DNA from: Alicyclobacillus sp. SO9
GTDB taxonomy: Bacteria; Bacillota; Bacilli; Alicyclobacillales; Alicyclobacillaceae
NCBI RefSeq assembly: GCF_016406125.1
Contig: NZ_CP066339.1
Span: forward strand, 2,480,001-2,544,000
Direction of reading: 5' to 3'
Length of the DNA stretch: 64,000 nt
Shown here: one piece after another, positions 41,659-51,600 of the stretch
Layout of the letters: each line of letters begins with the position of its first letter
How positions within the stretch are numbered: position 1 is the first letter of the stretch
Made by a program: the position numbers and the translations under genes
Notes under the pieces: model-generated
Database searches by the model: none
Seen by the model: the letters and a program-made list of their open reading frames with translations, nothing else
What the model was told of the DNA's origin: nothing

Positions 41659-41723
41659 TCACACGTTGTTAGTTTAAAGTCTGAATGTTAGGATCAAACC
41701 ATCATGAAATGGAGGGGGAATTC

Positions 41724-42113
41724 GTGGACCTCAGTCAACGGAGACAATTGCCGCTGTTTTCGATAGGTATCGTACAGAAGTTGACAGGGTTGAGTGCACG
41801 CCAAATTCGCTACTATGAGCAGCACGAGTTGGTTCAACCGGCCCGTACAGAAGGCAACCAGAGGCTTTTTTCATTGAATGATGTGGAAAATCTGATGCTT
41901 GTGCGGAGTCTTTTGGACGATGGGTTAAACATGGCTGAAATTCGGAAGCGATTTGAGAGACATCAAAGGATTGGCCATGGCAACAATGAAAATGAACCAA
42001 CCGATGCGGAAGTCTACGAGTGGATGAGGCAGGAAATGCTCGAGTCCCCCTCTCCGAACAACAACTCCTTGTTTCAGGGAGACTTGTTTCGGTTATATCG
42101 CAGAAACTTGTAA
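41724..42113 (+). CDS. glnR: Glutamine synthetase repressor GlnR
   Basis: A MerR-family regulator: LPLFSIGIVQKLTGLSARQIRYYEQHELVQPARTEGNQRLFS is the DNA-binding domain of GlnR, which represses glnRA in concert with feedback-inhibited glutamine synthetase. GTG 41724 is chosen because GGAGGGG lies 7 bases before; ATG 41709 upstream sits within that site. The protein is 129 residues, as usual. It is 30 bases before glnA. Confidence 0.92.
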   Translation: MDLSQRRQLPLFSIGIVQKLTGLSARQIRYYEQHELVQPARTEGNQRLFSLNDVENLMLVRSLLDDGLNMAEIRKRFERHQRIGHGNNENEPTDAEVYEWMRQEMLESPSPNNNSLFQGDLFRLYRRNL

Positions 42114-42143
42114 GGTCTGAGATTAATTTTAGGAGGCAAATAC

Positions 42144-43475
42144 GTGGAGGAATTAAGCAAAGAACAGATTTTGCACCTGGCTGAAGAGAACGATGTACGG
42201 TATGTACGGCTGCAGTTTACCGACCTGCAGGGGGTTATCAAGAATGTCGAAATCCCTGTGGACCAACTTCCAAAGGCCTTGGAAAACAAAATTATGTTTG
42301 ATGGTTCTTCAATTGAAGGATTTGTCCGGATTGAAGAATCCGATATGTATTTAGTGCCTGATAGAAGGACGTGGCTGGTGTTCCCTTGGGACTCCTCTCA
42401 AGGCAAAGTGGCACGACTCATCTGCGACGTGTATATGCCGGACGGAACCCCGTTTGCAGGCGACCCTCGCGGTGTTTTGAAGCGAGTCTTGCAGCAAGCC
42501 AAGGACATGGGATTTTCCACATTCAATGTTGGACCTGAACCGGAATTTTTCCTTTTTAAATTAGACGAGCATGGCAAGCCTACAGACGAAGTGAACGATG
42601 AGGGCGGATATTTTGATTTGGCTCCGCTTGATTTAGGTGAGAACTGCCGCCGTGAAATTGTTCTGACTTTGGAGGCCATGGGCTTCAACATTGAAGCGTC
42701 TCACCATGAAGTTGCCCCAGGTCAGCATGAGATTGATTTCCAGTATGCAGATGCGGTGGAAACTGCGGATAATATTTCCACGTTTAGAATCGTGGTGAAA
42801 ACTATTGCACGTCAATATGGACTGCATGCAACCTTTATGCCGAAGCCGGTCTTTGGTATTAACGGTTCCGGAATGCACACACACATGTCTTTGTTTAAGG
42901 ACGGCCAGAACGCTTTCTACGACGAGTCCGACGACTTTGGTTTCAGCCAAACGGGACGCCAGTTCCTTGCCGGCATTTTGGAACACGCACATGCCTTTAC
43001 AGCGATTACGAACCCGACCGTAAACTCCTACAAGCGTCTTGTTCCAGGGTATGAAGCGCCTGTTTACATTGCTTGGTCCGGGAAGAATCGGTCGCCGCTA
43101 GTACGTATTCCGGCAGCGCGGGGAATGAGTACACGCATCGAGGTCCGGAGTCCAGACCCGTCAAGCAATCCGTATCTGGCAATTGCCGCAATGCTGGTTT
43201 CCGGTCTTGACGGCATCCGGAGGGAATTGCCCTTGGAAGATCCGGTTAACCGAAACATCTACCGCATGAGTGACGGCGAGAAAGCCAAAGTTGGTATCGA
43301 CAGCCTGCCCGAGAATTTATCGCAAGCTGTGGCCAATCTGGAACAGGATTCGATTATTGGCGAAGCCCTTGGGGAACACGTATTGACGCATTTCGTTGAA
43401 GCAAAGAAAATTGAGTGGAATGCTTATCGGACGCAAGTTACACAGTGGGAGAAAGACCAGTATTTGCAGTTCTGA
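42144..43475 (+). CDS. glnA: Glutamine synthetase type I-alpha
   Basis: It makes glutamine from glutamate, ammonia and ATP. The 443-residue length and lack of the adenylylation-tyrosine insertion mark the GSI-alpha form found in Bacillota. Motifs: [53 protein letters not shown] and [17 protein letters not shown] 42144 follows TTAGGAGG. In Bacillus the feedback-inhibited enzyme controls GlnR and TnrA. Confidence 0.97.
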   Translation: MEELSKEQILHLAEENDVRYVRLQFTDLQGVIKNVEIPVDQLPKALENKIMFDGSSIEGFVRIEESDMYLVPDRRTWLVFPWDSSQGKVARLICDVYMPDGTPFAGDPRGVLKRVLQQAKDMGFSTFNVGPEPEFFLFKLDEHGKPTDEVNDEGGYFDLAPLDLGENCRREIVLTLEAMGFNIEASHHEVAPGQHEIDFQYADAVETADNISTFRIVVKTIARQYGLHATFMPKPVFGINGSGMHTHMSLFKDGQNAFYDESDDFGFSQTGRQFLAGILEHAHAFTAITNPTVNSYKRLVPGYEAPVYIAWSGKNRSPLVRIPAARGMSTRIEVRSPDPSSNPYLAIAAMLVSGLDGIRRELPLEDPVNRNIYRMSDGEKAKVGIDSLPENLSQAVANLEQDSIIGEALGEHVLTHFVEAKKIEWNAYRTQVTQWEKDQYLQF

Positions 43476-43506
43476 TGTTTTGACCGATTTATGACAGAGG
43501 CATTTA

Positions 43507-43550
43507 GAGGGTATATGCGGTGTGCCGCATATACCCTCTTTCATTTCTTT
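43507..43550 (+). terminator. Terminator of glnRA
   Basis: A perfect 14-bp stem (GAGGGTATATGCGG and its complement, four-base loop) is followed by a T-rich run TTTCATTTCTTT. Confidence 0.9.
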
Positions 43551-43633
43551 ATGTCTCTCGGCTAACGGAGATGGCAACCAGCCCAATTTGCGGTTGACAG
43601 ACTTCTAGACTCGAGACGTTCCTGGTTCGACGC

Positions 43634-44794
43634 TTAGAGTATGCTAAAGCCGTCAGAAAACAAAGCAGTGAGCGTTATTTTGATAAGGAACATGACGATA
43701 AGCGCAGAGACAAAGGACCTTCGATGCTTAAGTTTTGCTGCAAGGACCATGTAGGCTGGGAATAGAACAACGACCAACCTCGCAAATGAGGTGAGGATGG
43801 ATGGTGAAAACGGCGTTTTTCCAGTACCAGAAGAAATATCTAAGAGCAGTGTAATTGTATAAAATGCTTTTAGGCCCAAATCAAATCTCTTTTCTTTCCA
43901 GACCCACCAGCCCGATATTACCATGAGTAACGGAGACAGTCCGTTCACAATCGTCATTAGGTTATGAACCCAATCTGCTACTGAAACGGGATAAAACTTT
44001 AAGCCCGCAAAGCCAAGGAATAAATCAATGACCGGTATTAAAGGAATGCGGTGCCATGCTTGCTGCGCATATACGAATGCGATTGGATTGCCAAAGTGCA
44101 CGAATAGAAACGACATGTATGACAGCAAACTCAACGGAATGAGACCGATGCTGAGCAGTTGCTTTCGGGTCCCAGAGGTCACTCGCCAGTGAATCAGGGC
44201 AGGAATAGTGAGCAATACACCGAGGTCATGGGTTCCTGCTGCGACAAAACCGCTGATCATAGCTATGTACCACTTGTCTTTTTGTAGAAAGTAAAAGAAC
44301 GAAAGTAGAGAGAGTAATGTGATGGATTCGGTATAATCCACGTTAAAAAACAGTCCTGCAGGGATAACGGCAAGCAGCCATAATGCCCTCCATGCGACAT
44401 CCTTCGAAAACCACTCTTTGGTTAGGCGATAAAACAGGACAGTCGAAACTGCATAGGCTGCATTAGCTAAAAGGGTCGCGCTGGTCGTGTACGAAATTTG
44501 TGTTATGGAATGAAATGCTCTGATGAGCAGAGGGTACATTGGAAAAAAAGCTGTTTGTACGAAATTTCCATAGCCTTGTTTGGCAATTTCCGTATAGTGT
44601 TGTCCGTCCCAAGCTGAAAAGCCGACACCGAATTGGGTTAAGGGCCCCTTTGGTAAAAGATGTGTGGATATGAGAATAATGACGGCAGTTATCGCAATCT
44701 GCATCAAGCTTATCATGAGCGGATAAGGCTTTATTAGGGTGGGCCAGGTGTTTGAAACCAGGCTGACTTCTCGAGGTGTCACTTGTGCTTTCAT
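43634..44794 (-). CDS. GT-C mannosyltransferase-like membrane protein (PIG-V type)
   Basis: An integral membrane protein of about 386 residues and 9-10 helices with SAWDGQHYTEIAKQGYG and FFPMYPLLIRAF, the pattern of the PIG-V/GT-C glycosyltransferase family that uses lipid-linked sugars. The acceptor is unknown; envelope or exopolysaccharide glycosylation is plausible. ATG 44794 follows AGAGAGG; the frame is open 35 codons further without a better site. It is downstream of an acyltransferase on the same strand, with an overlap-free gap of about 135 bases. Confidence 0.75.
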   Translation of the reverse strand: MKAQVTPREVSLVSNTWPTLIKPYPLMISLMQIAITAVIILISTHLLPKGPLTQFGVGFSAWDGQHYTEIAKQGYGNFVQTAFFPMYPLLIRAFHSITQISYTTSATLLANAAYAVSTVLFYRLTKEWFSKDVAWRALWLLAVIPAGLFFNVDYTESITLLSLLSFFYFLQKDKWYIAMISGFVAAGTHDLGVLLTIPALIHWRVTSGTRKQLLSIGLIPLSLLSYMSFLFVHFGNPIAFVYAQQAWHRIPLIPVIDLFLGFAGLKFYPVSVADWVHNLMTIVNGLSPLLMVISGWWVWKEKRFDLGLKAFYTITLLLDISSGTGKTPFSPSILTSFARLVVVLFPAYMVLAAKLKHRRSFVSALIVMFLIKITLTALFSDGFSIL

Positions 44795-44929
44795 TCGATT
44801 CTGCCTCTCTTCTGTTAAAAATGTCAAAGCACACTCTACACCCGCTACTTCAAAGATAGCTGTAGGTCGCCGCGGACCGGAAGTATGTTTCCTCTCCATT
44901 GGCCACGGAGCATGAATCGCAGCACTGCC

Positions 44930-46117
44930 TCACTGGGAAACCTGTGCCGATACCGAAGGGCTGTTCTTCCGCTTGATGACTGCTTTGCGACCAACGCAGT
45001 ACGAAATAACAGGGATTTTCCCCATCCAATGGGCAATAAACATTGCCGAGAAGTACACAAACAGAATGGACAATGGAATCGTAGCAAAATGGACCCATAA
45101 CGGTACTTGCAAGTGCTGGATGATGACGTTCATGACGTAAAGACTAAACGGTTGCAGCAGAAATATGCCAAACGACGCGTCGGCTGCAATCTGTACAAAC
45201 CGACTAAATGGCCGCCAATTCGCACGTTGTCTCCGCTCGGCCCACAATAATCCCGTATACCACATAAACAGCGTGATGATAATGCTGTAGACTACCATGT
45301 TTGGACGCAGCACACTTTGGGCTGTCTGAATAGACTGGTGCAGCACAAAGATATCAAAGAAATAGTTGCCGTAAATGCCGACGAGGCCGACAAACAGGGA
45401 AATATAGATGGTTCGAGTGTGATGTCGAGCAAACTCGAGGAGCTTTTGGTAGTGACATGCGGTAACGCCTCCCGCTACGAACCAAAACTGGTATGTAAGT
45501 ACAAACTTGGCTCGATAGATATCAAGCTCTTTGAGAACGGGTGGCAGTGTATTCGCATTGATTCCGGTAATGACGTATTTGTTCAGATACATCAGTACCA
45601 ATTGGGTGGCAAAACTTATGATAAGCACCTGTAGGTGCCAACGTTCCAGCTTTCTGAGTATCAGCAACAGTGCAGGAAAGACGACGTAAAGTTGCAGAGT
45701 GACCAGAACATAATATAAGAAGAACTGGTTGCCTGCAAGCAGAGAATGTATCCAATCACGGACGATGTAGGACAGCGACCAACTGAATGGGTGGGTATAG
45801 CTGCCTTCGAATAAGATATAGACTAGGTTCCAGACGACGTATGGAGTTGCGACGAACAGAAACCTCTTCTTCCAGAACTGCAGGGGATGAAACTCTCGAT
45901 GATAGTAGGTTACAAACAGTACCAGACCGGTGATGAACATAAACGACTCTCGCGTAAAATGCAGAGAGGTAAGAAGTGCTGCCAGGGTCAGGTGGGGTAC
46001 ATACACCGACGAAGGCAGCATTCCAATGTATGCTACGATGGTATGAACAGAAAGTACCCCCAGCATGATGAAGGCGCGCATTAAGTCAATTTCGTATAAG
46101 TGTTTCTTCGCTCCCAC
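44930..46117 (-). CDS. Acyltransferase-3 family membrane protein
   Basis: A 10-helix membrane acyltransferase (PF01757 type): EIDLMRAFIMLGVLSVHTIVA holds the conserved R and H of helix 1, followed by TRESFMFITGLVLF. Such proteins O-acetylate or acylate surface sugars or peptidoglycan. GTG 46117 is chosen since GGGGGAGGG lies 6 bases before it; TTG 46123 would be too close. It is the first gene before the GT-C protein, suggesting joint envelope modification. Confidence 0.82.
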   Translation of the reverse strand: MGAKKHLYEIDLMRAFIMLGVLSVHTIVAYIGMLPSSVYVPHLTLAALLTSLHFTRESFMFITGLVLFVTYYHREFHPLQFWKKRFLFVATPYVVWNLVYILFEGSYTHPFSWSLSYIVRDWIHSLLAGNQFFLYYVLVTLQLYVVFPALLLILRKLERWHLQVLIISFATQLVLMYLNKYVITGINANTLPPVLKELDIYRAKFVLTYQFWFVAGGVTACHYQKLLEFARHHTRTIYISLFVGLVGIYGNYFFDIFVLHQSIQTAQSVLRPNMVVYSIIITLFMWYTGLLWAERRQRANWRPFSRFVQIAADASFGIFLLQPFSLYVMNVIIQHLQVPLWVHFATIPLSILFVYFSAMFIAHWMGKIPVISYCVGRKAVIKRKNSPSVSAQVSQ

Positions 46118-46241
46118 ATACAACCCTCCCCCTAGTGTTTCCGAATTGGTTGCACATTAGCAATATCCCATGACACAGTTTTGATAAAAACAAAATTAAT
46201 GCTACTCCCTTTTTGAATAAGGGATATGGAGGTAATCTGTA

Positions 46242-46788
46242 GAAATCATGGAGAATTTGTGGAGGGAAGGACGGAAGCTTTGGAAGGAAAGAGAACGTCT
46301 TTCGCATATTTGTATCGTAGATGCTACTGTTGGATCCGTAACGATTGCCCTACACCGACACCTGTCTCAATTGTATTCGCTTTAGGTAGTGTTTTGTCCA
46401 TTGGCGGCTCTTTTGTCGCTGGGTATATCGGTCGTGACAAGGCATATAGTCTCAGCGCAGTGATTGTGGTGTGGATGTACTGTCTTTCGGCCTTGCTGCG
46501 GGCAATCAGCTTGTCATCAATCTTAACCACTCGAACACTGAGTGTCGTTGCAATTGGTTTTCAGCGTACAAGCAGCGGCAGCAGTGCGGTATTATTCAAC
46601 AACCAATTGTTGACGAGTTCCCAACTGTGGTACTTCCTCAAGCATTGCGAGAATTGCTAGCTGAAGTTGGGATGAGTGCGCGAAGAGCTCGTCATCGTGC
46701 AGTCCAATCGGCTGTAGGTTTGAACTATGTGTGTACACATTGGGACTCCTTTACACAGAGAAAACATGGAGTACCCAGTTTCAGATGA
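46242..46788 (+). pseudogene. Possible decayed gene; no intact frame
   Basis: This 690-base gap (46118-46812) has no intact convincing gene. Two open pieces in different frames look protein-like: a short one from about 46247 (ENLWREGRKLWKERERL) ending at 46381, and a longer one from GTG 46471 to 46788 (105 codons) with PQALRELLAEVGMSARRAR. Neither has a good ribosome binding site, and the frame breaks between them. I cannot name a parent family. It may be the remains of one gene, or chance. Confidence 0.3.
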
Positions 46789-46812
46789 CAGGGAATTGGT
46801 GTGTTAGAAATT

Positions 46813-47454
46813 CTAATCGAAACTTCGAAACACACCAATGACCAGTCCGAGGATCTTTACATTGCGGTACCTTAGTGGTTCCAATGCGCTGTTTTCCGGT
46901 TGAAGTCGAATGTGGTCGCGTTCTCTAAAAAACCGCTTAATCGTTGCTTCATCTTCCTCAGTCATTGCGACTACAATGTCTCCGTTCTGTGCAGTTTCCT
47001 GCTTGCGCACAATGACGAAGTCTCCGTTCAAAATACCCGCTTCAATCATACTGTCTCCCTGAACACGTAACAAAAACACCTCATAACCCTTAGCCATTTG
47101 CGCCGGCACGGGAAAGTAGTCTTCTATGTTTTCTACTGCAGTGATAGGTTGTCCAGCTGTCACTTTACCAATAACCGGAGCCATCACGGCATGCTCATGG
47201 GTCGGCAGGGATTCCGGCACGGAGACCGTATTTGAGACCGCACCTGTGAGTAGTTCGATTGTGCGAGGCTTAGTTGGATCACGGCGTAAATACCCCTTCG
47301 CCTCAAGGCGAGCTAGATGTCCATGAACTGTGGAACTCGATGCCAGTCCCACAGCCTCTCCAATCTCCCTTACGGATGGAGGATATCCATGTTGTCGGAC
47401 ACTCGTCTCAATGAATTCCAAAATCGCAGCTTGTCTCGCTGTTAAACGGCCCAT
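46813..47454 (-). CDS. lexA: SOS repressor LexA
   Basis: An N-terminal winged helix ([39 protein letters not shown]) and a C-terminal self-cleaving protease: cleavage site A100-G101, catalytic S135 (QGDSMIEAG) and K173 (EATIKRF). It represses DNA-damage genes until RecA filaments trigger its autolysis. ATG 47454 is preferred with AGGAGG 6 bases before. Four LexA boxes lie upstream, shared with the divergent yneA-like gene. Confidence 0.96.
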   Translation of the reverse strand: MGRLTARQAAILEFIETSVRQHGYPPSVREIGEAVGLASSSTVHGHLARLEAKGYLRRDPTKPRTIELLTGAVSNTVSVPESLPTHEHAVMAPVIGKVTAGQPITAVENIEDYFPVPAQMAKGYEVFLLRVQGDSMIEAGILNGDFVIVRKQETAQNGDIVVAMTEEDEATIKRFFRERDHIRLQPENSALEPLRYRNVKILGLVIGVFRSFD

Positions 47455-47513
47455 AATCATCCTCCTGTCTCACTTAATTCCCTTCTAATCTAGCACAAAA
47501 GTCGCCAAGGATG

Positions 47514-47527
47514 CAAACGTATGTTCG
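47514..47527. promoter_or_regulatory. LexA box 1
   Basis: CAAACGTATGTTCG differs by one base from the Gram-positive consensus CGAACRNRYGTTCG; 60 bases upstream of lexA. Confidence 0.8.
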
Positions 47528-47540
47528 GAACCTGTGTTCT
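47527..47540. promoter_or_regulatory. LexA box 2
   Basis: GGAACCTGTGTTCT keeps GAAC-N4-GTTC and abuts box 1 exactly one helical turn and a bit away. Confidence 0.72.
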
Positions 47541-47568
47541 CCTCTTTATCAACTTGCGGCCGTTTGAC

Positions 47569-47582
47569 AGAACATATGTTCG
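47569..47582. promoter_or_regulatory. LexA box 3
   Basis: AGAACATATGTTCG, overlapping the end of a TTGACA (47564-47569) that may be the minus-35 of the yneA-like gene. Confidence 0.85.
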
Positions 47583-47602
47583 TATGATATCTTTCGGTAT
47601 AG

Positions 47603-47616
47603 AGAACGTGTGTTCG
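47603..47616. promoter_or_regulatory. LexA box 4
   Basis: AGAACGTGTGTTCG, 47 bases before the yneA-like start codon. Confidence 0.85.
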
Positions 47617-47662
47617 CATCTAACCAGAAGACACAGCTACTTCTATTAGGAGGATGATATAT

Positions 47663-48115
47663 ATGGCAGTAACCTGTGTTCCTTACAATGGTCAAACAAG
47701 TCATGGAACGTGGAAGAAAGGAAAAAAGGTGTTGGCAGTAAAGGTTTCAGGGTTAGGAAGGGTTCACGAGGAGTTTCACGCCGGCGGACGAGAATCAAAA
47801 CGAACAGATGGAGTGAGAAGAAGTCTCAGAGTGGCGAGACAGCAGAAGGGTACATATAGCAGTTGGGTAAGACGGTCTGTTTTCTGGTTCGTGGGAGTTT
47901 TGGTGGTGCTTTACGCGTGGAACGGATTGGTATCTGCTCAGTCAACAACCACTTCATATAGGGTAAAGTCTGGTGATACTTTGTGGTCCGTGGCCAGTCA
48001 GAAAGTGCCACAGCGTGATCCGCGCGTGGTTATTGCACAAATTCTAAATCTAAATCATATTAATGGTACAGATTACATCTATCCAGGTGAAGTTCTGAAA
48101 CTTCCCCGGCGCTGA
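47663..48115 (+). CDS. yneA: YneA-like SOS cell-division inhibitor with LysM domain
   Basis: The position (divergent from lexA behind LexA boxes) and build (one membrane helix, VFWFVGVLVVLYAW near 75-90, then an extracytoplasmic LysM domain SYRVKSGDTLWSVASQKV) match YneA, the damage-induced septation inhibitor of B. subtilis. It is longer than YneA (150 against 105 residues) because of a basic N-terminal cytoplasmic arm of about 70 residues. ATG 47663 lies 9 bases after TAGGAGG. A GGCGCT/AGCGCC hairpin spans the stop codon. Confidence 0.82.
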   Translation: MAVTCVPYNGQTSHGTWKKGKKVLAVKVSGLGRVHEEFHAGGRESKRTDGVRRSLRVARQQKGTYSSWVRRSVFWFVGVLVVLYAWNGLVSAQSTTTSYRVKSGDTLWSVASQKVPQRDPRVVIAQILNLNHINGTDYIYPGEVLKLPRR

Positions 48116-48173
48116 CAGCGCCTATACCGTAGTACACGGCAGGGAGAGAGACACGGAATGCACAGGGGTAAGG

Positions 48174-48231
48174 GAACTGAGGGTAGCGAAACTGAAGGTT
48201 ACGAGACTGAGGTACTGGAACTGAAATGAAG
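48174..48231. repeat. Imperfect tandem repeat, about four copies of a 14-15 bp unit
   Basis: Units of the type GAACTGAGGGTAGC, GAAACTGAAGGTTAC, GAGACTGAGGTACTG, GAACTGAAATGAAG follow one another in the gap between the yneA-like gene and the SAM riboswitch. No gene is seen there. Confidence 0.65.
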
Positions 48232-48338
48232 TGACACCTACCAAGGGCGAGGCGAAGGCGCGGTCAAAGAAGGAGCAGGTCTGCGTTCGAATGATGCAAG
48301 AATTATCAAAATTCGACTAGGCACTAGCTTGATGTTGA

Positions 48339-48347
48339 TGGTATAAT
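48339..48347 (+). promoter_or_regulatory. Extended minus-10 promoter of the SAM riboswitch transcript
   Basis: TGGTATAAT gives a perfect TATAAT with the TGn extension; no good minus-35 is visible. It lies about 90 bases ahead of the aptamer. Confidence 0.6.
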
Positions 48348-48437
48348 GCACAAAAGTGTGCATGGTACCCGCTGCTTTCGATGTTTGGGCAAGAACTCTC
48401 CCACGAGATGATGGGCAGAAATTGAATAGTTTTGACT

Positions 48438-48538
48438 CTTATCGTGAGCGGCAGAGGGACTGGCCCGATGAAGCCCGGCAACCGGTGGATCGTACACAAG
48501 GTGCTAAATCCTGCGGGGAGACTTTCCCGAGAGATAAG
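48438..48538 (+). promoter_or_regulatory. SAM-I (S-box) riboswitch
   Basis: The S-box landmarks are all present: CTTATC (P1), GAGCGGCAGAGGGACTGGC, CCGATGAAGCCCGGCAACC, GGTGCTAAATCCTGC and the closing GAGATAAG. It binds S-adenosylmethionine and terminates transcription when SAM is high, so it controls metH and the fused methyltransferase/reductase gene. Confidence 0.95.
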
Positions 48539-48557
48539 GGCGTTTAGATTGAAGTAG

Positions 48558-48579
48558 ACGCCCTGGGGCGTTTTTTTTA
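48558..48579 (+). terminator. Riboswitch-controlled terminator
   Basis: ACGCCC/GGGCGT with eight T after it. The 5' arm can also pair with AGGGCGT at the 3' end of P1 (48537-48543), giving the alternative antiterminator. Confidence 0.88.
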
Positions 48580-48698
48580 TTGCATCTGTACTTCTCTGTA
48601 GTTGTTTTCAGTGAGTCCGGGCACATGGCTCGCTGACACATTAAGCTCGTTTGTAAGAAAGCAGAACCTGGCTTTTCCGAGAGAGAAAGGATTGCTAC

Positions 48699-51600
48699 AT
48701 GGACTCACGTTTGGCTGATTTGATGAAAGAGAGAATTCTGTTGTTTGACGGTGCAATGGGCACGCTGATTCAGTCATTTGACCTTTCTGCAGAGGACTTT
48801 GGCGGCGCACAGTACGAGGGATGTAACGAATACTTGTGCCTGACCCGTCCAGAACTGATTCAATCCATACATGAACAGTACTTAGACGCCGGCTCTGATG
48901 TAATTGAGACCAACAGTTTTGGATCGACGCCGTTGGTGCTTGCGGAATACGGTTTGGGGCACCGAGCTATGGAGCTTAGTCGTAAAGCGGCAGAACTGGC
49001 TGTTGCAGCAGCTGCCCGTTATTCAACCACTGAGTGGCCGCGTTTTGTGGCAGGTGCAATGGGGCCGACTACCAAGAGTTTGTCCGTGACTGGAGGTGCG
49101 ACCTTTGATGAGCTTGCACAGGCTTATGCTGTGCAGGCACAGGGATTGATAGAGGGCGGAGTGGATCTGCTGGTACTCGAGACTTCCCAAGACTTACTGA
49201 ATGTGAAGGCTGCAAGCGTCGGCATTCAAGCTGCTTTTGAACAGACGGACAAAGAAGTGCCTGTTGTCATTTCTGGAACGATTGAGCCCATGGGAACCAC
49301 TCTGGCAGGGCAAACCATTGAAGCCTTCTACTTGTCTGTAGCTCACTTAAAACCTCTGGCAGTGGGTCTGAATTGTGCAACAGGCCCCGAATTCATGCGC
49401 GATCACGTTCGAGCCCTGTCCGATCTGGCTGAATGTGGAGTCAGCTGTTATCCCAATGCCGGCATGCCTGATGAGGAAGGAAATTATCACGAGACGCCAA
49501 ACAGCTTTTCAGCAAAACTGGAAGACTTCGCGAATCACGGTTGGTTGAACTTTGTTGGTGGATGCTGTGGCACCACTCCTGAACACATTGAAAAACTGCG
49601 CAGGTCGATGACGGGCAAAAGAGCAAGGGTTCCTGTGAACTTCGGTAAAGCAGCCGTGTCAGGTCTGGAACCATTGGTGCTTGAGGAAGATAATCGTCCC
49701 GTGATTGTGGGCGAACGCACAAACGTGATTGGATCGAGAAAGTTTCGCAGACTGATTGCTGACGATGAGTTCGACACAGCCGCGGAGATTGCACGGGCAC
49801 AGGTAAAGGCGGGTGCTCAAGTAATCGATATCTGTGTAGCAGACCCGGATAGAGACGAGTCCAGAGACATGGAGCGCTTTATGCAGCATGTCACAAAACG
49901 TGTGAAAGTGCCTCTGATGATTGATTCTACAGATGCCAGCGTTGCCGAATTGGCACTAAAGTACGCACAGGGCAAGAGTATTCTCAATTCCACCAATTTA
50001 GAGGACGGTGAGGCCCGCTTTTTCCGTTTTGCTCGATTGGCGATGCAGTATGGAACCGCTCTTGTGGTGGGAACCATTGATGAAACTGGAATGGCCGTGA
50101 CGTGCGAGCGAAAAGTGGAGGTTGCAGAGCGCTCCGTTCGACTTCTCCGGCAACTGGGATTTGCAGAAGAAGACATCATCTTCGATCCCCTTACATTTCC
50201 GGTTGGAACGGGCGACGCAAACTACCTTGGAGCCGCTGAAGAAACCGTTGCAGCAATCGCTGAGATTAAAAAACGATTTCCCAAATGCAGTACCATTCTC
50301 GGCGTAAGCAACGTGTCTTTTGGCCTTCCACCCGCTGGAAGAGAAGTGTTGAATGCTGTTTTCCTCTATCACGCGACGAAAGCGGGCTTAGATTATGCGA
50401 TTGTAAATTCTGAGAAATTACAACGGTTTGCTTCTATTTCGGAAGACGAACGTGCGCTGTCACAACGCATCTTATTTGAGACAAGTGATGAAATTGTCCA
50501 GGAGTTTACGGGTTTTTATCGCGAGAAAAAAACTGAGCGTGTCACGCCGGTGAATTCATTGCCTGTCGAAGAACGCCTGTCGCGATACGTTGTGGACGGC
50601 AGCAAAGAAGGTTTGTTGGAAGACCTAACCGAGATGCTTCATCGGCTTAAGCCGCTTGAAATCATTAATGGACCGCTGATGACCGGGATGAATGAGGTTG
50701 GGAGGCTGTTCAATGATAATGAATTGATTGTCGCAGAAGTGCTGCAAAGTGCCGAGGTGATGAAGGCCGCAGTTGCGTTCTTGGAACCTAAGATGGAACA
50801 CTCGGAGACATCCAATAAGGGAACGGTGTTGCTGGCCACCGTAAAAGGGGATGTCCACGACATCGGAAAGAATCTGGTGGACATTATTTTGTCCAACAAC
50901 GGCTTTCAGGTACAGAACCTGGGCATCAAGGTGGCACCGGAGCAACTGATTGAAGCAATTCGGACGTATCGGCCGAATTTGGTTGGTTTGTCCGGCCTGC
51001 TCGTAAAGTCTGCCCAGCAAATGGTGGTTACTGCAGAAGAACTCTCTCACGCAGATATTGATATTCCTGTACTGGTCGGCGGTGCAGCTCTGACAAAGAA
51101 ATTTACTTTAAATAAAATTGCACCGAAATACCATGACCAAGTCTTTTATGCAAAGGATGCAATGGATGGATTGGCTATCGCAAACCAAGTGATCCGCGAG
51201 GATGGGCGGAAAGCACTGGTGGAGAAAAATCGCCAGCAAAAACAGGAGTGGGACTCCGCCTCTGACAAGAAAAGTGTGGCCGAACCCATAGTGCCAGGGG
51301 CGCAGAGAATATCGGATATTGACAGAAATGCACCTGTTTTTACGCCTCCCGATGTAGAGAGACACATTCTTCGGGATTATCCAGTCAGTGAACTGCGACC
51401 CTATCTCAATTTGCAAATGTTGCTAGGAAAACACCTCGGTGTAAGGGGTAATGTAGAAAAGCTGTTGGCATCTGGTGATGACAAGGCGACAGAGCTACTG
51501 GACTTGGTCAATCGTCTCATTGATGATTTCAGTAAAAGCAGTCTCCGGGCACATGCTGTTTATCGTTTCTTCCCGGCACAGTCTGAAGGAGACAGACTGC

